Below are positions 1-7,208 of a stretch of DNA of 32,044 bases, piece by piece. The notes under the pieces were generated by a model. The model searched no databases, had not been told where the DNA came from, and worked only from the letters and a program-made list of their open reading frames with translations. The stretch's first letter is position 1. Each line of letters opens with the position of its first letter. Both the position numbers and the translations under genes were made by a program. The DNA is from an uncultured Acetatifactor sp. (lineage in GTDB: Bacteria > Bacillota > Clostridia > Lachnospirales > Lachnospiraceae): contig CAJTZD010000044.1 of assembly GCA_910584235.1 (NCBI GenBank), positions 1 to 32,044 of the forward strand. Reading direction: 5' to 3'.

Positions 1-123
1 AATCCCTCTTACTACCGTTGAGGTGTAAGTAGAAAATTTATGCGGAACTATAGATAAATTTAGCAATTTCATATGAAAGTATGAGTTGTATTTAAAAACT
101 GACAGTACAGAAAGGAACGAAAA

Positions 124-1737
124 ATGAAGCAACAACTACGTTACTCAAAATACCTGAAAGAAAGAAAAGGGCAATACCTGATCCTTTTGCTGGCCTATCT
201 GTGCGTTATCATTACACAGCTTCTGATTCCCCAGCTGGTGTCCAAGATGCTGTCAGGCATCACCGCGGGAGGGGCGGGAATTTGGACGCTGACGGTGTGG
301 ATGCTGTGCCTGATCGCAGTGGAGGCCATAGGAACCCATTGCTTTGGGCATTTTAATTATAAATTGTCTAACGAGCTGCTGGTGGCGGCGGAAAAGGACT
401 CCCTCCAGCAGATGCTGCGGATCAGCTATCAGAAGATCTCGGGGGCAGACAGTTCTTATCTGGGTCAGCGGATGAACAATGACCTGGTCTACATTATGGA
501 TTTCTATGTGGAGAAAGTACCGCTTCTTGCATTCAAGGCAATTCAGGGAATCGTGATACTTATATTGCTTTTCAGAGTCAGCTTCTATGTGGGGATATTT
601 GCTGTAGCAGGAATCGGCATATATGCTGCCATTTATTTCCTCACAAGGAAGCGGTATTATCAGCTAAATGAAGCGCATAGAAAGGAACAATTTTCGTTTG
701 TGGCCGTGGTATGTAAAAAACTGGCCAGGGTACTGACGATAAAGCTGAATTCCTGGTACCAGGCCACGCAGCGGGATTTCCAGGCAGCCGGGGAAAAACT
801 TGTAAAGGTGGCAGTGAAATATCTGGACTTTGACAACTTTACGTCAAATATGTCCAATGTGACAGGCAGAGCGCTGGTTCCTGCGCTGCTGCTGGGGCTC
901 TATTTTACCAGCACACAAAACGGAGGGGCATCGCAGGTGGAGAACTTTGCCATGGCGCTCCTTTACATGCAGCAGCTGATCGCAGTGGTTCAGTACATAG
1001 TCCAGGGCGGGAAGTTCTATGAGACATATAAGGTTTCCTGCGACATGATGGACCAGCTGCTGGCAATGCCCAAAGAGCAGTGCGGGGAGAGGGTTTTGCA
1101 GGAAGTACATGCAGTCGAACTGCAGAACGTGACATTTTCCTATGGCGAAAAGAACATACTGAAGCGGTTCTCCTACAAATTTGAAAAAGGAAAAGTATAC
1201 GCGCTCTGCGGGGAAAACGGAACAGGCAAATCCACCTTATTCTTGCTGATGATGGGCATTCTGCAGCCGGAAGCGGGGGAAGTGCTCTGGGACGGGCAGC
1301 AGGTATCGGAAATCAATATGGAGGAATTGAGAAAGGGCATGGTGGGCTTTGTGAACCAGGAGCCTTTGCTGATGGAGGGCACGATTTCCGACAATCTCTT
1401 CTACGGCCGGGAAGAGGCGAAAAAATCCACAGACGAACTGAGCCGCTACGCGCTGCTGGATTTTGTGGCAGAAAAAGACCAGGGGTATGAAACCCAGGTC
1501 AACAGCCAGAGCAGCAATTTAAGCGGCGGCCAAAAGCAGCGTATTGCCATTGTGAGGGCTTTGCTGAAAGAGACGCAGGTGCTCTGCTTTGACGAGCCCA
1601 CCAGCGCCCTGGACAGTGACGGTATCCTTTTGTTTACGGAAATGCTGCAGCAGATAAAGGAAGATAAGATAGTAATTGTGATCACTCATGACAGGCAGAT
1701 TCGGGAGGCCTGCGATGAAGTGGTGACATTGCAGTGA
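124..1737 (+). CDS. ABC exporter, fused permease and ATPase
   Basis: Single-chain ABC half-transporter of 537 aa, expected to act as a homodimer in the membrane; substrate unknown. The N-terminal ~310 residues form a type-IV exporter membrane domain (hydrophobic helices near residues 17-35, 55-70 and 135-175). The nucleotide-binding domain follows: Walker A GENGTGKST near residue 362, Q-loop VNQEP, signature LSGGQKQRIAI near 466, Walker B LCFDEPTSALD near 486 and switch histidine in VITHD. All catalytic residues are intact. The start is supported by AAAGGAAC a few bases upstream of the ATG. It is monocistronic, since a terminator follows at once. The family includes peptide, bacteriocin and drug exporters, and no precursor peptide or maturase lies nearby. 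The first 123 bases of the window hold no gene I can support. Confidence 0.9.
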   Translation: MKQQLRYSKYLKERKGQYLILLLAYLCVIITQLLIPQLVSKMLSGITAGGAGIWTLTVWMLCLIAVEAIGTHCFGHFNYKLSNELLVAAEKDSLQQMLRISYQKISGADSSYLGQRMNNDLVYIMDFYVEKVPLLAFKAIQGIVILILLFRVSFYVGIFAVAGIGIYAAIYFLTRKRYYQLNEAHRKEQFSFVAVVCKKLARVLTIKLNSWYQATQRDFQAAGEKLVKVAVKYLDFDNFTSNMSNVTGRALVPALLLGLYFTSTQNGGASQVENFAMALLYMQQLIAVVQYIVQGGKFYETYKVSCDMMDQLLAMPKEQCGERVLQEVHAVELQNVTFSYGEKNILKRFSYKFEKGKVYALCGENGTGKSTLFLLMMGILQPEAGEVLWDGQQVSEINMEELRKGMVGFVNQEPLLMEGTISDNLFYGREEAKKSTDELSRYALLDFVAEKDQGYETQVNSQSSNLSGGQKQRIAIVRALLKETQVLCFDEPTSALDSDGILLFTEMLQQIKEDKIVIVITHDRQIREACDEVVTLQ

Positions 1738-1765
1738 TGCTGCCCTCTGTAAGGTTCAGAGAGGA

Positions 1766-1797
1766 GGGGCTGTCGCTTCGGTGGCAGTCCCTTTTTT
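1766..1797 (+). terminator. Rho-independent terminator of the first ABC gene
   Basis: An 11-bp stem (arms 1766-1776 and 1781-1791, with a few G-U pairs) is closed by a TTCG tetraloop and followed by six T (1792-1797). It lies 28 nt after the stop codon of the ABC exporter. Confidence 0.9.
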
Positions 1798-2061
1798 GGC
1801 CTCTTAAACAATTCCCATGTTTTTTTGTTAATCGCTGTTTTGATAGAATGGGCTTATGATAAAACTATATAAAATAGAAAAGGGCGGAAAATGAGTAAAC
1901 TGGGTTTTCTTCGCAGCCGCCTACCCTGTCCAGATGCAGGCTCTCCGCCAGATGCGCATATGCCGCTTCCGTCAAATGTTCTGACTGCACGCTGCAGTAC
2001 CAGGCATCCTGGCTGATCTTAGGATATAAATTCTTTCTATTCTGGAAAAATATGCAGCACG
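1798..2061 (+). other. Degraded stretch before the permease remnant
   Basis: No intact gene is visible. An AT-rich promoter-like stretch (TTGATA near 1840, TATATAAAAT near 1866) precedes AGGGCGG and an ATG at 1891. That ATG opens a 41-codon frame ending at 2014-2016 with no recognisable product, so it may be the orphaned 5' end of the permease gene whose 3' end lies at 2062-2430. The opposite strand (about 2050 down to 1870) stays open for some 50 codons with protein-like composition (for example KISQDAWYCSVQSEHLTEAA), possibly a foreign fragment inserted in reverse. I do not recognise it. Confidence 0.35.
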
Positions 2062-2430
2062 ATGAATCTGCTGTCCTGGGTTGCGGAGGTTTCCATTCTG
2101 CTGATTGCGGTAGGGATCATCGGCATTCTGCTGATTTTTCTGGATAAGAGGGAGAAAGACATCCAGATCAGCGTATGGGTAGGCGCCGTGCAGCGGAAGC
2201 TTTATGTGGAACTGTTTCTGGAAGTGCTTTCCCTATGCCTCCTGGCAGGGGGAATTTCCATGCTTTTGGCATACTTTATGGCAGACGGTCTGAGCACTTC
2301 CCAGTACAGCGTAAGGATGTCCCCATGGGCGGCGGGCGTGATCGCGGCGGTATGTCTGGTGATCGCATGGGTGACCTGTACGGTGGTCTGGGTATGCGCC
2401 AAGGCGGAAAAGAAGCTTGGAAAACTGTGA
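2062..2430 (+). pseudogene. C-terminal remnant of FtsX/MacB-like permease
   Basis: This 122-aa frame has three hydrophobic segments (about residues 8-26, 50-72 and 88-110) and a KREKDIQISVWVGA-like cytoplasmic stretch between the first two. That is the layout of the last three helices of FtsX-domain ABC permeases, which continue KR.ei.i...lGa.r after the first of them. Whole permeases are normally 400-800 aa, so more than two thirds is missing. There is no good ribosome-binding site at the ATG, so the start is arbitrary. The intact ATPase gene follows 19 nt downstream, the usual partner of such a permease. It is most likely a deletion remnant; a small functional protein cannot be excluded. 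Confidence 0.7.
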
Positions 2431-2449
2431 AAGGGTGGAAGAGGAGAAC

Positions 2450-3112
2450 ATGATCAAGGTACAAAACCTGAAAAAAGTATACCGGACAAAGAATATAGAA
2501 ACAGTTGCTCTCAGGGATATTTCCCTGGAAATCTGTCAGGGAGAATTTGTGATGATTTTTGGCCGTTCCGGCTGCGGAAAGAGTACATTGCTGAATATTC
2601 TCGGTGGCATGGACTCCATGATAGAGGGCAGCTATCGGTTTCAGGGGATAGAACTGGGAAAACTGAATGACAGGGAGCTGGCAGCGTTTCGAAATAAGAA
2701 AGCAGGGTTTGTCTTCCAGGCCTTTCATTTGATCAATGACCTGAATGCGCTCCAAAATGTGGAAATGCCGCTGGGGTACGCGGGTATGAGGCGCTCCCTG
2801 CGAAAGGAAAAGGCAGAGGCGGCTTTGAGAAGAGTGGGGCTGGAGGACAGGATGCATTTTTATCCCAGCCAGCTTTCCGGAGGGCAGCAGCAGCGAGTGG
2901 CCATAGCCAGGGCCATAGTAAATAAGCCGCGGGTCATTCTGGCGGACGAGCCCACGGGAAACCTGGACGAGGAAAACTGCCACAGCATTATGGCGCTTCT
3001 GACGCAGCTAAATCAGGAGGGTGCCACGATTATTATGGTCACCCATGACAACAGCCTGGTGCAATATGCATCCCGGGTGATTCACATCAGGGATGGCGAG
3101 ATTGCCGAGTAG
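2450..3112 (+). CDS. ABC transporter ATPase, MacB/LolD type
   Basis: Stand-alone nucleotide-binding subunit of 220 aa. Walker A GRSGCGKST lies near residue 39, Q-loop FVFQAFHL near 85, signature LSGGQQQRVAIARA near 142, Walker B VILADEPTGNLDEE near 162 and switch MVTHD near 197. The PTGNLDEEN block and the length are typical of the LolD/MacB/FtsE-like family that energises FtsX-type permeases for antimicrobial peptide resistance or lipoprotein handling. Translation probably starts at ATG 2450 (MIKVQNLKK) behind AAGAGGAG; an in-frame ATG at 2417 overlaps the previous frame and has no ribosome-binding site. Its natural permease appears to be the truncated frame just upstream, so the ATPase may be orphaned or may serve another permease. 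Confidence 0.9.
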   Translation: MIKVQNLKKVYRTKNIETVALRDISLEICQGEFVMIFGRSGCGKSTLLNILGGMDSMIEGSYRFQGIELGKLNDRELAAFRNKKAGFVFQAFHLINDLNALQNVEMPLGYAGMRRSLRKEKAEAALRRVGLEDRMHFYPSQLSGGQQQRVAIARAIVNKPRVILADEPTGNLDEENCHSIMALLTQLNQEGATIIMVTHDNSLVQYASRVIHIRDGEIAE

Positions 3113-3118
3113 GAAGTT

Positions 3119-3198
3119 TTAAGCAATGCTTAATATTGCTCCATTATGCGCTCGTTGAATTCAAGCGCCTCTTAATGTATACTATAAGCAATACTTAA
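3119..3198 (+). promoter_or_regulatory. Promoter and operator dyads of the XRE regulator
   Basis: The promoter is -35 TTGAAT (3155-3160), an 18-bp spacer and -10 TATACT (3179-3184). Two 15-bp near-palindromes match each other at 13 of 15 positions: TTAAGCAATGCTTAA at 3119-3133 and ATAAGCAATACTTAA at 3184-3198. A third, weaker copy with the same half-sites (TCAAGC...CTTAA) lies at 3161-3175, inside the spacer. The 3184-3198 copy covers the end of the -10 and the likely transcription start, a classic repressor position. The AAAGGAGG ribosome-binding site (3197-3204) follows. Autoregulation by the XRE protein encoded at 3211 is inferred from position. Confidence 0.75.
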
Positions 3199-3210
3199 AG
3201 GAGGCGCTCT

Positions 3211-4062
3211 ATGAATAATTCTACTGCCATTATCGGAGAACAGATTCAAAAGTACAGAAAAGAGGCAAAGCTGACCCAGAAAGAGCTGGGAGAGGCGCTG
3301 GGGGTCAGCAGCTCGGCAGTCTCTCAATGGGAGACCGGAGGTACGCCGGACATTTCCCTGATCCCCTCCATAGCGGACAGGCTGGGCATATCCGTAAATG
3401 TCCTGTTCGGGCGTGAGGACATTACGGAGGAAAATATGCAGGAGGCTCTGCCCCATTATGCTGCGGCGCTGCCGGAGGAGATGCGGCTGAAAGAAATCTG
3501 CCGCCTGATGTGGGCTGCGGTGAAATCGGGAAGCATGGGGCTGAATGCGATTTCCGATGACATTTCACACAATTACAGCATCTATTATGGCACGGATGAG
3601 GGCATTCTTTTGGGCATTGATTCGGAGAGACTGTCCTTTCTCTCTCTGTTTCCGGAGCCTGCGGAGGGCTACGGTTCGTTCTTTGCCGACAACGATACAT
3701 ACCGCCGGCTGTTTTCTGCGCTTTCAAAGCCCAAAGCCCTGGAACTGCTATTGCTTTTGTATCAAAGGCCTCCCAGGCACTGTACGTTAAATGTCATAGC
3801 AAAGCGCCTGGGCAGCAGCCTGGAGGAAGCGCAGGCGCTTCTGGCGGAATTTGCCAGTCTCCAGCTGGTTCGCGAACTGGATCTGGAGACGGAGGACGGG
3901 GATACGAAAGTGTACAGCATCAATGCTGTAGGCACCATTGTCCCCTTTCTCTATGCAGCGCGTCTGATGGTGGAGAATTATGGCAGCCTTTCCGTGATTG
4001 CCAATAAAAGGAAAGCTCCTCTTCTGCGGAAAAAGGATGCGCCGGAAAGATACGAGGGGTGA
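3211..4062 (+). CDS. XRE-family transcriptional regulator
   Basis: Cytoplasmic DNA-binding regulator of 283 aa. Residues about 8-65 are a Cro/C1-type helix-turn-helix (TQKELGEALGVSSSAVSQWE, then PDISLIPSIADRLGIS). Residues about 165-240 look like a second, winged-helix domain (SKPKALELLLLLYQRPPRHC, then an ArsR-like recognition region and a charged wing), so the protein may carry two DNA-binding modules. The start is set by AAAGGAGG seven bases upstream. Its stop is 4 nt before the ATG of the ABC exporter at 4067, so the two are one operon and the regulator probably controls that exporter. Paired palindromes overlap its promoter, which suggests autorepression. Inducer unknown. Confidence 0.85.
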   Translation: MNNSTAIIGEQIQKYRKEAKLTQKELGEALGVSSSAVSQWETGGTPDISLIPSIADRLGISVNVLFGREDITEENMQEALPHYAAALPEEMRLKEICRLMWAAVKSGSMGLNAISDDISHNYSIYYGTDEGILLGIDSERLSFLSLFPEPAEGYGSFFADNDTYRRLFSALSKPKALELLLLLYQRPPRHCTLNVIAKRLGSSLEEAQALLAEFASLQLVRELDLETEDGDTKVYSINAVGTIVPFLYAARLMVENYGSLSVIANKRKAPLLRKKDAPERYEG

Positions 4063-4066
4063 GGGT

Positions 4067-5692
4067 ATGTTTCGATACATGAAAAAGCACTCCCTGTTGG
4101 CCTTGCTGGCACTATGCATCAGTATCATCGAAAGCACCGCCGCATCCGTATCCGCTGTTTTCGAGAAGAACATGCTGGATGCCATTGTACAGGGAGATAT
4201 GGACGGATTCCGGAATATGCTGTGGTATGTGGTTCTGATAGTCGCTGTGGCAGGATTTGCGTATTACCTGGGGGCAATGACAAAAAATAAGTTTAAAAAC
4301 AGGTTCATGGAGGACTTGCGAAATGATTTGTATGACGGCATTATGCGCAAAGGGACTGGGGATTTTCACGGACGGGATACGGCAGAATATATCTCTATGA
4401 TAAACAATGATGTAAACACACTGGCCAGCAATTTTTCTTCGCCCATTTTCAGTCTGGCCGGCACGGGGGTCTCCGTTGTTCTCTCTTTGGCTGTCATGAC
4501 AGTCTACAGTCCGCCGCTGGCCGGGGTGGCAGTTCTGTGTTCCCTGCTATCTTTTGTGGTTCCAAAGATCCTTACAAAATATCTAAAGAGGAGCATGGCA
4601 GAGAAAACGGTGGGTGAAGCAGCCTTGTCGGTTCAGCTGAAAGAGGCATTGAATGGGTATGACGTTGTATCCGCTTTCGGGGTCTTCCAGAAGATGCGTC
4701 TTCGGTTTCTGGAAGTAAACAGGGCGTTGGCGGAGGCTTTCTATCAGTTTTCGCTGCAGATATCCCTGCTGGAGAACTCTTCCATGATAGTCGGCAAAGT
4801 TGTCAAGGCCATTACGTTCCTGGCCGCGGGCGGCATGGCTATCAGGGGGAAGATCAGCATCGGAACAGTGCTTTTGTTCGTGTCGCTCTATGGGTTCTTC
4901 GGGGGCGGAATCATGCTGTTTTCCCAATGCGTCCCGCTGCTCAGAGGGTGCAGGCCGGTGATAGACAGGCTGATGGATATCATAGACGCCAGGGAGGAAT
5001 GCTTTGCGGGGACGAAAGAGCCGGCATTTTTACACGAAATCAGTATCCAAGATTTATGCTTCCGGTACCGGGAAGAAATTCCGGTTCTGACGGATTTGAG
5101 CCTGATTATAGAGAAAGGGGAAAAGCTGGCACTGACAGGCGAAAGCGGCTGCGGAAAGTCTACGCTGGTCAAGCTGCTGAGCGGGGATTACAGCGATTAT
5201 CAGGGCGGGATTTACTATGACGGCGTGGAACTGAGGCAGCTGGACATTCGGGAACTGCGAAAGATAGTTACGGTGATTCATCAGAAAACGTTTATTTTTA
5301 ATGATACGATACGTTACAATATATGCCTGGGGGAGGAATTCACGGAGACAGAGTTTGAAAATGCTCTAAAGCGAAGCGGAGTGGACAGGTTTCTTCCCTG
5401 CATTGCGGGCGGGGCGGATGGGGACTGCGGCGAGGACGGGGCAAATCTGTCCGGAGGGCAGAAGCAGAGGATTGCTCTGGCAAGGGCTCTCATACGGGGG
5501 ATTGACTTTCTGATTCTGGACGAGGGGGTCTCTGCCATTGACGTGGAGACCGCCAACGAGATAGAGCAGGAGCTGCTGGACATGGAGAATCTGACCCTGC
5601 TTACCATAACCCATCGGATTAAGGACGGGATACTGGATAAGTATGACAGAGTGTTGGCCATGGATGATGGAAAAATTGCCAAAAAGGATTGA
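4067..5692 (+). CDS. ABC exporter, fused permease and ATPase
   Basis: 541-aa ABC half-exporter. The membrane domain occupies about residues 1-310, with helices near 10-30, 55-75, 130-175 and 245-290. The ATPase domain has Walker A GESGCGKST near residue 359, Q-loop VIHQKTFIFNDTIRYN, signature LSGGQKQRIALARAL near 460 and switch ITHR near 510. Walker B reads FLILDEGVSAID; the catalytic DE is present but the usual PTSALD/ATSALD is altered to GVSAID. I chose ATG 4067 (MFRYMKKHS) behind the GGGGTGAGGG stretch; an in-frame ATG at 3998 lies deep inside the regulator gene. The TTGACA -35 of the downstream toxin-antitoxin promoter overlaps its stop codon, so there is no terminator between them. Confidence 0.9.
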   Translation: MFRYMKKHSLLALLALCISIIESTAASVSAVFEKNMLDAIVQGDMDGFRNMLWYVVLIVAVAGFAYYLGAMTKNKFKNRFMEDLRNDLYDGIMRKGTGDFHGRDTAEYISMINNDVNTLASNFSSPIFSLAGTGVSVVLSLAVMTVYSPPLAGVAVLCSLLSFVVPKILTKYLKRSMAEKTVGEAALSVQLKEALNGYDVVSAFGVFQKMRLRFLEVNRALAEAFYQFSLQISLLENSSMIVGKVVKAITFLAAGGMAIRGKISIGTVLLFVSLYGFFGGGIMLFSQCVPLLRGCRPVIDRLMDIIDAREECFAGTKEPAFLHEISIQDLCFRYREEIPVLTDLSLIIEKGEKLALTGESGCGKSTLVKLLSGDYSDYQGGIYYDGVELRQLDIRELRKIVTVIHQKTFIFNDTIRYNICLGEEFTETEFENALKRSGVDRFLPCIAGGADGDCGEDGANLSGGQKQRIALARALIRGIDFLILDEGVSAIDVETANEIEQELLDMENLTLLTITHRIKDGILDKYDRVLAMDDGKIAKKD

Positions 5693-5717
5693 CATATAAC
5701 TTTCGATTTCGTAAAAT
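5689..5717 (+). promoter_or_regulatory. Promoter of the RNA antitoxin
   Basis: The -35 TTGACA (5689-5694) is perfect, the spacer is 17 bp, and the -10 TAAAAT (5712-5717) differs from consensus by one base. The -35 overlaps the stop codon of the upstream ABC gene. Initiation is expected near 5724. A strong constitutive promoter fits a type III antitoxin RNA, which must be made in excess over its toxin. Confidence 0.85.
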
Positions 5718-5740
5718 AATAGTAGAGAGCAGCGATGCTC

Positions 5741-5860
5741 AAAATCAGGTGTTTCCCCACCAAAAAGCGGGAGGCTTTAAAATCAGGTGTTTCCCCACCA
5801 AAAAGCGGGAAGCTTTAAAATCAGGTGTTTCCCCACCAAAAAGCGGGAAGCTTTAAAATC
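5741..5860 (+). repeat. 38-nt tandem repeat, 3.2 copies
   Basis: Direct repeats start at 5741, 5779 and 5817, with a 6-nt partial copy at 5855-5860. Copies 2 and 3 are identical; copy 1 differs at one position (G at 5773 instead of A). There are no spacers, and 38 is not a multiple of three, so this is neither CRISPR nor a protein repeat. Confidence 0.97.
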
Positions 5861-5883
5861 GTGGGTGGGATTTTCCCGCCCAC
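5861..5883 (+). terminator. Attenuating hairpin between antitoxin and toxin
   Basis: GTGGGTGGGA pairs with TCCCGCCCAC across a 3-nt loop, giving a 10-bp GC-rich stem with one G-U pair. Only TTCTT follows, so it is probably a leaky terminator. Type III loci use such a hairpin so that antitoxin outnumbers toxin transcript. Its position exactly between repeats and toxin supports that role. Confidence 0.7.
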
Positions 5884-5905
5884 TTCTTGCAGGTGAAAGG
5901 AAGTT

Positions 5906-6484
5906 ATGGGCAAGGTTGGCATTTACAGTGTTTCGGACAGATATATTGCATTTCTCAGGTCTGATCCCAGATTACGGAATGTATTTGACAATAAGGAAGA
6001 GAATCGTTCCCATACTCGAAAATATCTGGGCATCGTATTCAGACATGATGAATTTCACTACTATATTCCATTTTCTTCCCCCAAAAGATCGGATTATCTC
6101 ATAAAACAAGACGGAACATGGGAGATACGAAAAAGCATTGTCCCGATTATACGGATGACCACCAGGGATACGGTTTCCGGTGCATTGGAATTGAAAGGGA
6201 CATTGAAGCTGAGCAACATGATTCCGGTTCCGCCCGATGAACTTACACAATACTATATTTCTGACGAAACGGATTTCAGCTATAAACAGGTAGTGATGAA
6301 AGAATATTCTTTCATTACGGCTAATATATCCATGATTATAAAGAATGCCAATGTCATTTACAGGCAGAAGACCAATTCGCACAAGCTGTTTGGGGACGAG
6401 AATATGCCCAAATACATAAAGAATACTGTAGACTTTAAATATGCGGAAACCAAGTGCAGAGAATTTGAGCATTTGCATATGTAG
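5906..6484 (+). CDS. toxN: Type III toxin, ToxN/AbiQ-family endoribonuclease
   Basis: 192-aa cytoplasmic protein resembling ToxN/AbiQ toxins, which cleave cellular mRNA and the antitoxin precursor and often act in abortive infection. Visible family features in order: N-terminal IYSVSDRYIAFLR (residues 6-18), corresponding to the FYTISSKYIKYLK of ToxN; YLGIVF followed by YYIPFSSPK (residues 52-60), matching the LGIV...YLAPLTSPK core, whose Ser and Lys are functionally essential in characterised ToxN; LSNMIPVP near residue 108; and a C-terminal helix with YAETKCREFE. Known members are about 160-200 aa, so this looks complete. GAAAGGAAG sets the start. It lies 22 nt after the hairpin that ends the tandem-repeat RNA. 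The call rests on motif memory plus genetic architecture; subfamily (ToxIN, CptIN or TenpIN) was not assigned. Confidence 0.88.
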   Translation: MGKVGIYSVSDRYIAFLRSDPRLRNVFDNKEENRSHTRKYLGIVFRHDEFHYYIPFSSPKRSDYLIKQDGTWEIRKSIVPIIRMTTRDTVSGALELKGTLKLSNMIPVPPDELTQYYISDETDFSYKQVVMKEYSFITANISMIIKNANVIYRQKTNSHKLFGDENMPKYIKNTVDFKYAETKCREFEHLHM

Positions 6485-6539
6485 GACAGGGAGAGAATTT
6501 GAGTGGGCATGAAGAGAGGCACAAAGGAGAGATACAGAC

Positions 6540-7118
6540 ATGCATTCTGACAAGGAAGCTGAAAACAGAATAATCACGATTCCCAATCTTTTGTCCGCGT
6601 TCCGGCTGGTGTTGATCCCGGTATTTATATGGACATACTGTGTTAGGAAAGAATATCTGACAACAGCAGGGCTGTTGTTTCTCTCCGGACTGACAGATCT
6701 GGCGGACGGATACATCGCCAGGCGTTTCCATATGGTGAGCAATCTGGGCAAGATGCTGGATCCGGTGGCGGACAAGCTGACCCAGGCGGCAATGTTAGTC
6801 TGCCTTGTGACGCGGTTTCCGATGATTGTCTTCCCGCTGGCGCTGCTGGCCGTGAAAGAGGCCTCAGTGGGGCTGACATCCATCCTGGTCATCCGCAAGT
6901 CCGGCAAGGTGACGGGAGCGGTCTGGCACGGCAAGGTGACCACGGCGCTGCTGTATCTTACGATACTGGTTCACCTGCTATGGCCCCATATTCCGGCAGC
7001 GGTCTCCAATGGTTTGATAATGCTGTGTGTTGTGGTGATGCTGGTCTCATGGAGCCTGTATATCCGGCATAATTATCGAGTCCTTTCCGGTAAAGAGACT
7101 TCTCCCGAAAAGCATTGA
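6540..7118 (+). CDS. pgsA: CDP-alcohol phosphatidyltransferase, PgsA-like
   Basis: 192-aa integral membrane enzyme. The complete CDP-alcohol phosphatidyltransferase signature is present: D53, D56-G57, A60-R61, G70, D74 and D78, with spacing DxxDGxxARxxxxxxxxGxxxDxxxD. These aspartates bind the metals and activate the hydroxyl nucleophile. The most likely reaction is CDP-diacylglycerol plus glycerol-3-phosphate to phosphatidylglycerol phosphate, the committed step of anionic phospholipid synthesis. Length and hydrophobic segments suit PgsA. A related cardiolipin or phosphatidylinositol-type synthase is possible, because paralogues share the motif and no pathway neighbour decides it. ATG 6540 follows AAAGGAGAG. 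It sits 55 nt after the toxin gene on the same strand without a clear terminator. Confidence 0.8.
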   Translation: MHSDKEAENRIITIPNLLSAFRLVLIPVFIWTYCVRKEYLTTAGLLFLSGLTDLADGYIARRFHMVSNLGKMLDPVADKLTQAAMLVCLVTRFPMIVFPLALLAVKEASVGLTSILVIRKSGKVTGAVWHGKVTTALLYLTILVHLLWPHIPAAVSNGLIMLCVVVMLVSWSLYIRHNYRVLSGKETSPEKH

Positions 7119-7208
7119 CATATGTTGATAGATTCCCTTTCCGGGACTTAGGTGTCATCGGTCCGATGGAAAGAATCGGGGAACAAAATATTATTTAGAG
7201 GTGCAAGC

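Larger units (their letters stand above)
5724..5883 (+). ncRNA. Type III antitoxin RNA (ToxI-like), tandem repeat
   Basis: Predicted noncoding RNA that inhibits the toxin encoded at 5906. It begins with a small hairpin (GAGCA/TGCTC, 5727-5740). Three 38-nt repeats follow and then six bases of a fourth, ending in a 10-bp hairpin at 5861-5883. Each repeat can form GGTG/CACC and AAAGC/GCTTT stems. In copy 2 these are 5786-5789 with 5796-5799, and 5802-5806 with 5812-5816. The loops TTCCC (5791-5795) and GGGAA (5807-5811) are complementary, so a loop-loop or pseudoknot fold is predicted. Known ToxI antitoxins are 34-45 nt repeats cleaved by ToxN at A-rich junctions into pseudoknotted monomers; here each unit starts AAAA. 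Promoter-repeats-hairpin-toxin order matches the family exactly. The RNA ends are inferred. Confidence 0.85.

Noticed and set aside
5741..5860. Possible CRISPR array
   Set aside because: The 38-nt units are directly contiguous with no spacers, and a toxin gene rather than cas genes follows.
5787..6104. 105-codon frame beginning inside the tandem repeats
   Set aside because: It overlaps the toxin gene in another frame, starts in repeat RNA, has no ribosome-binding site and low-quality composition.
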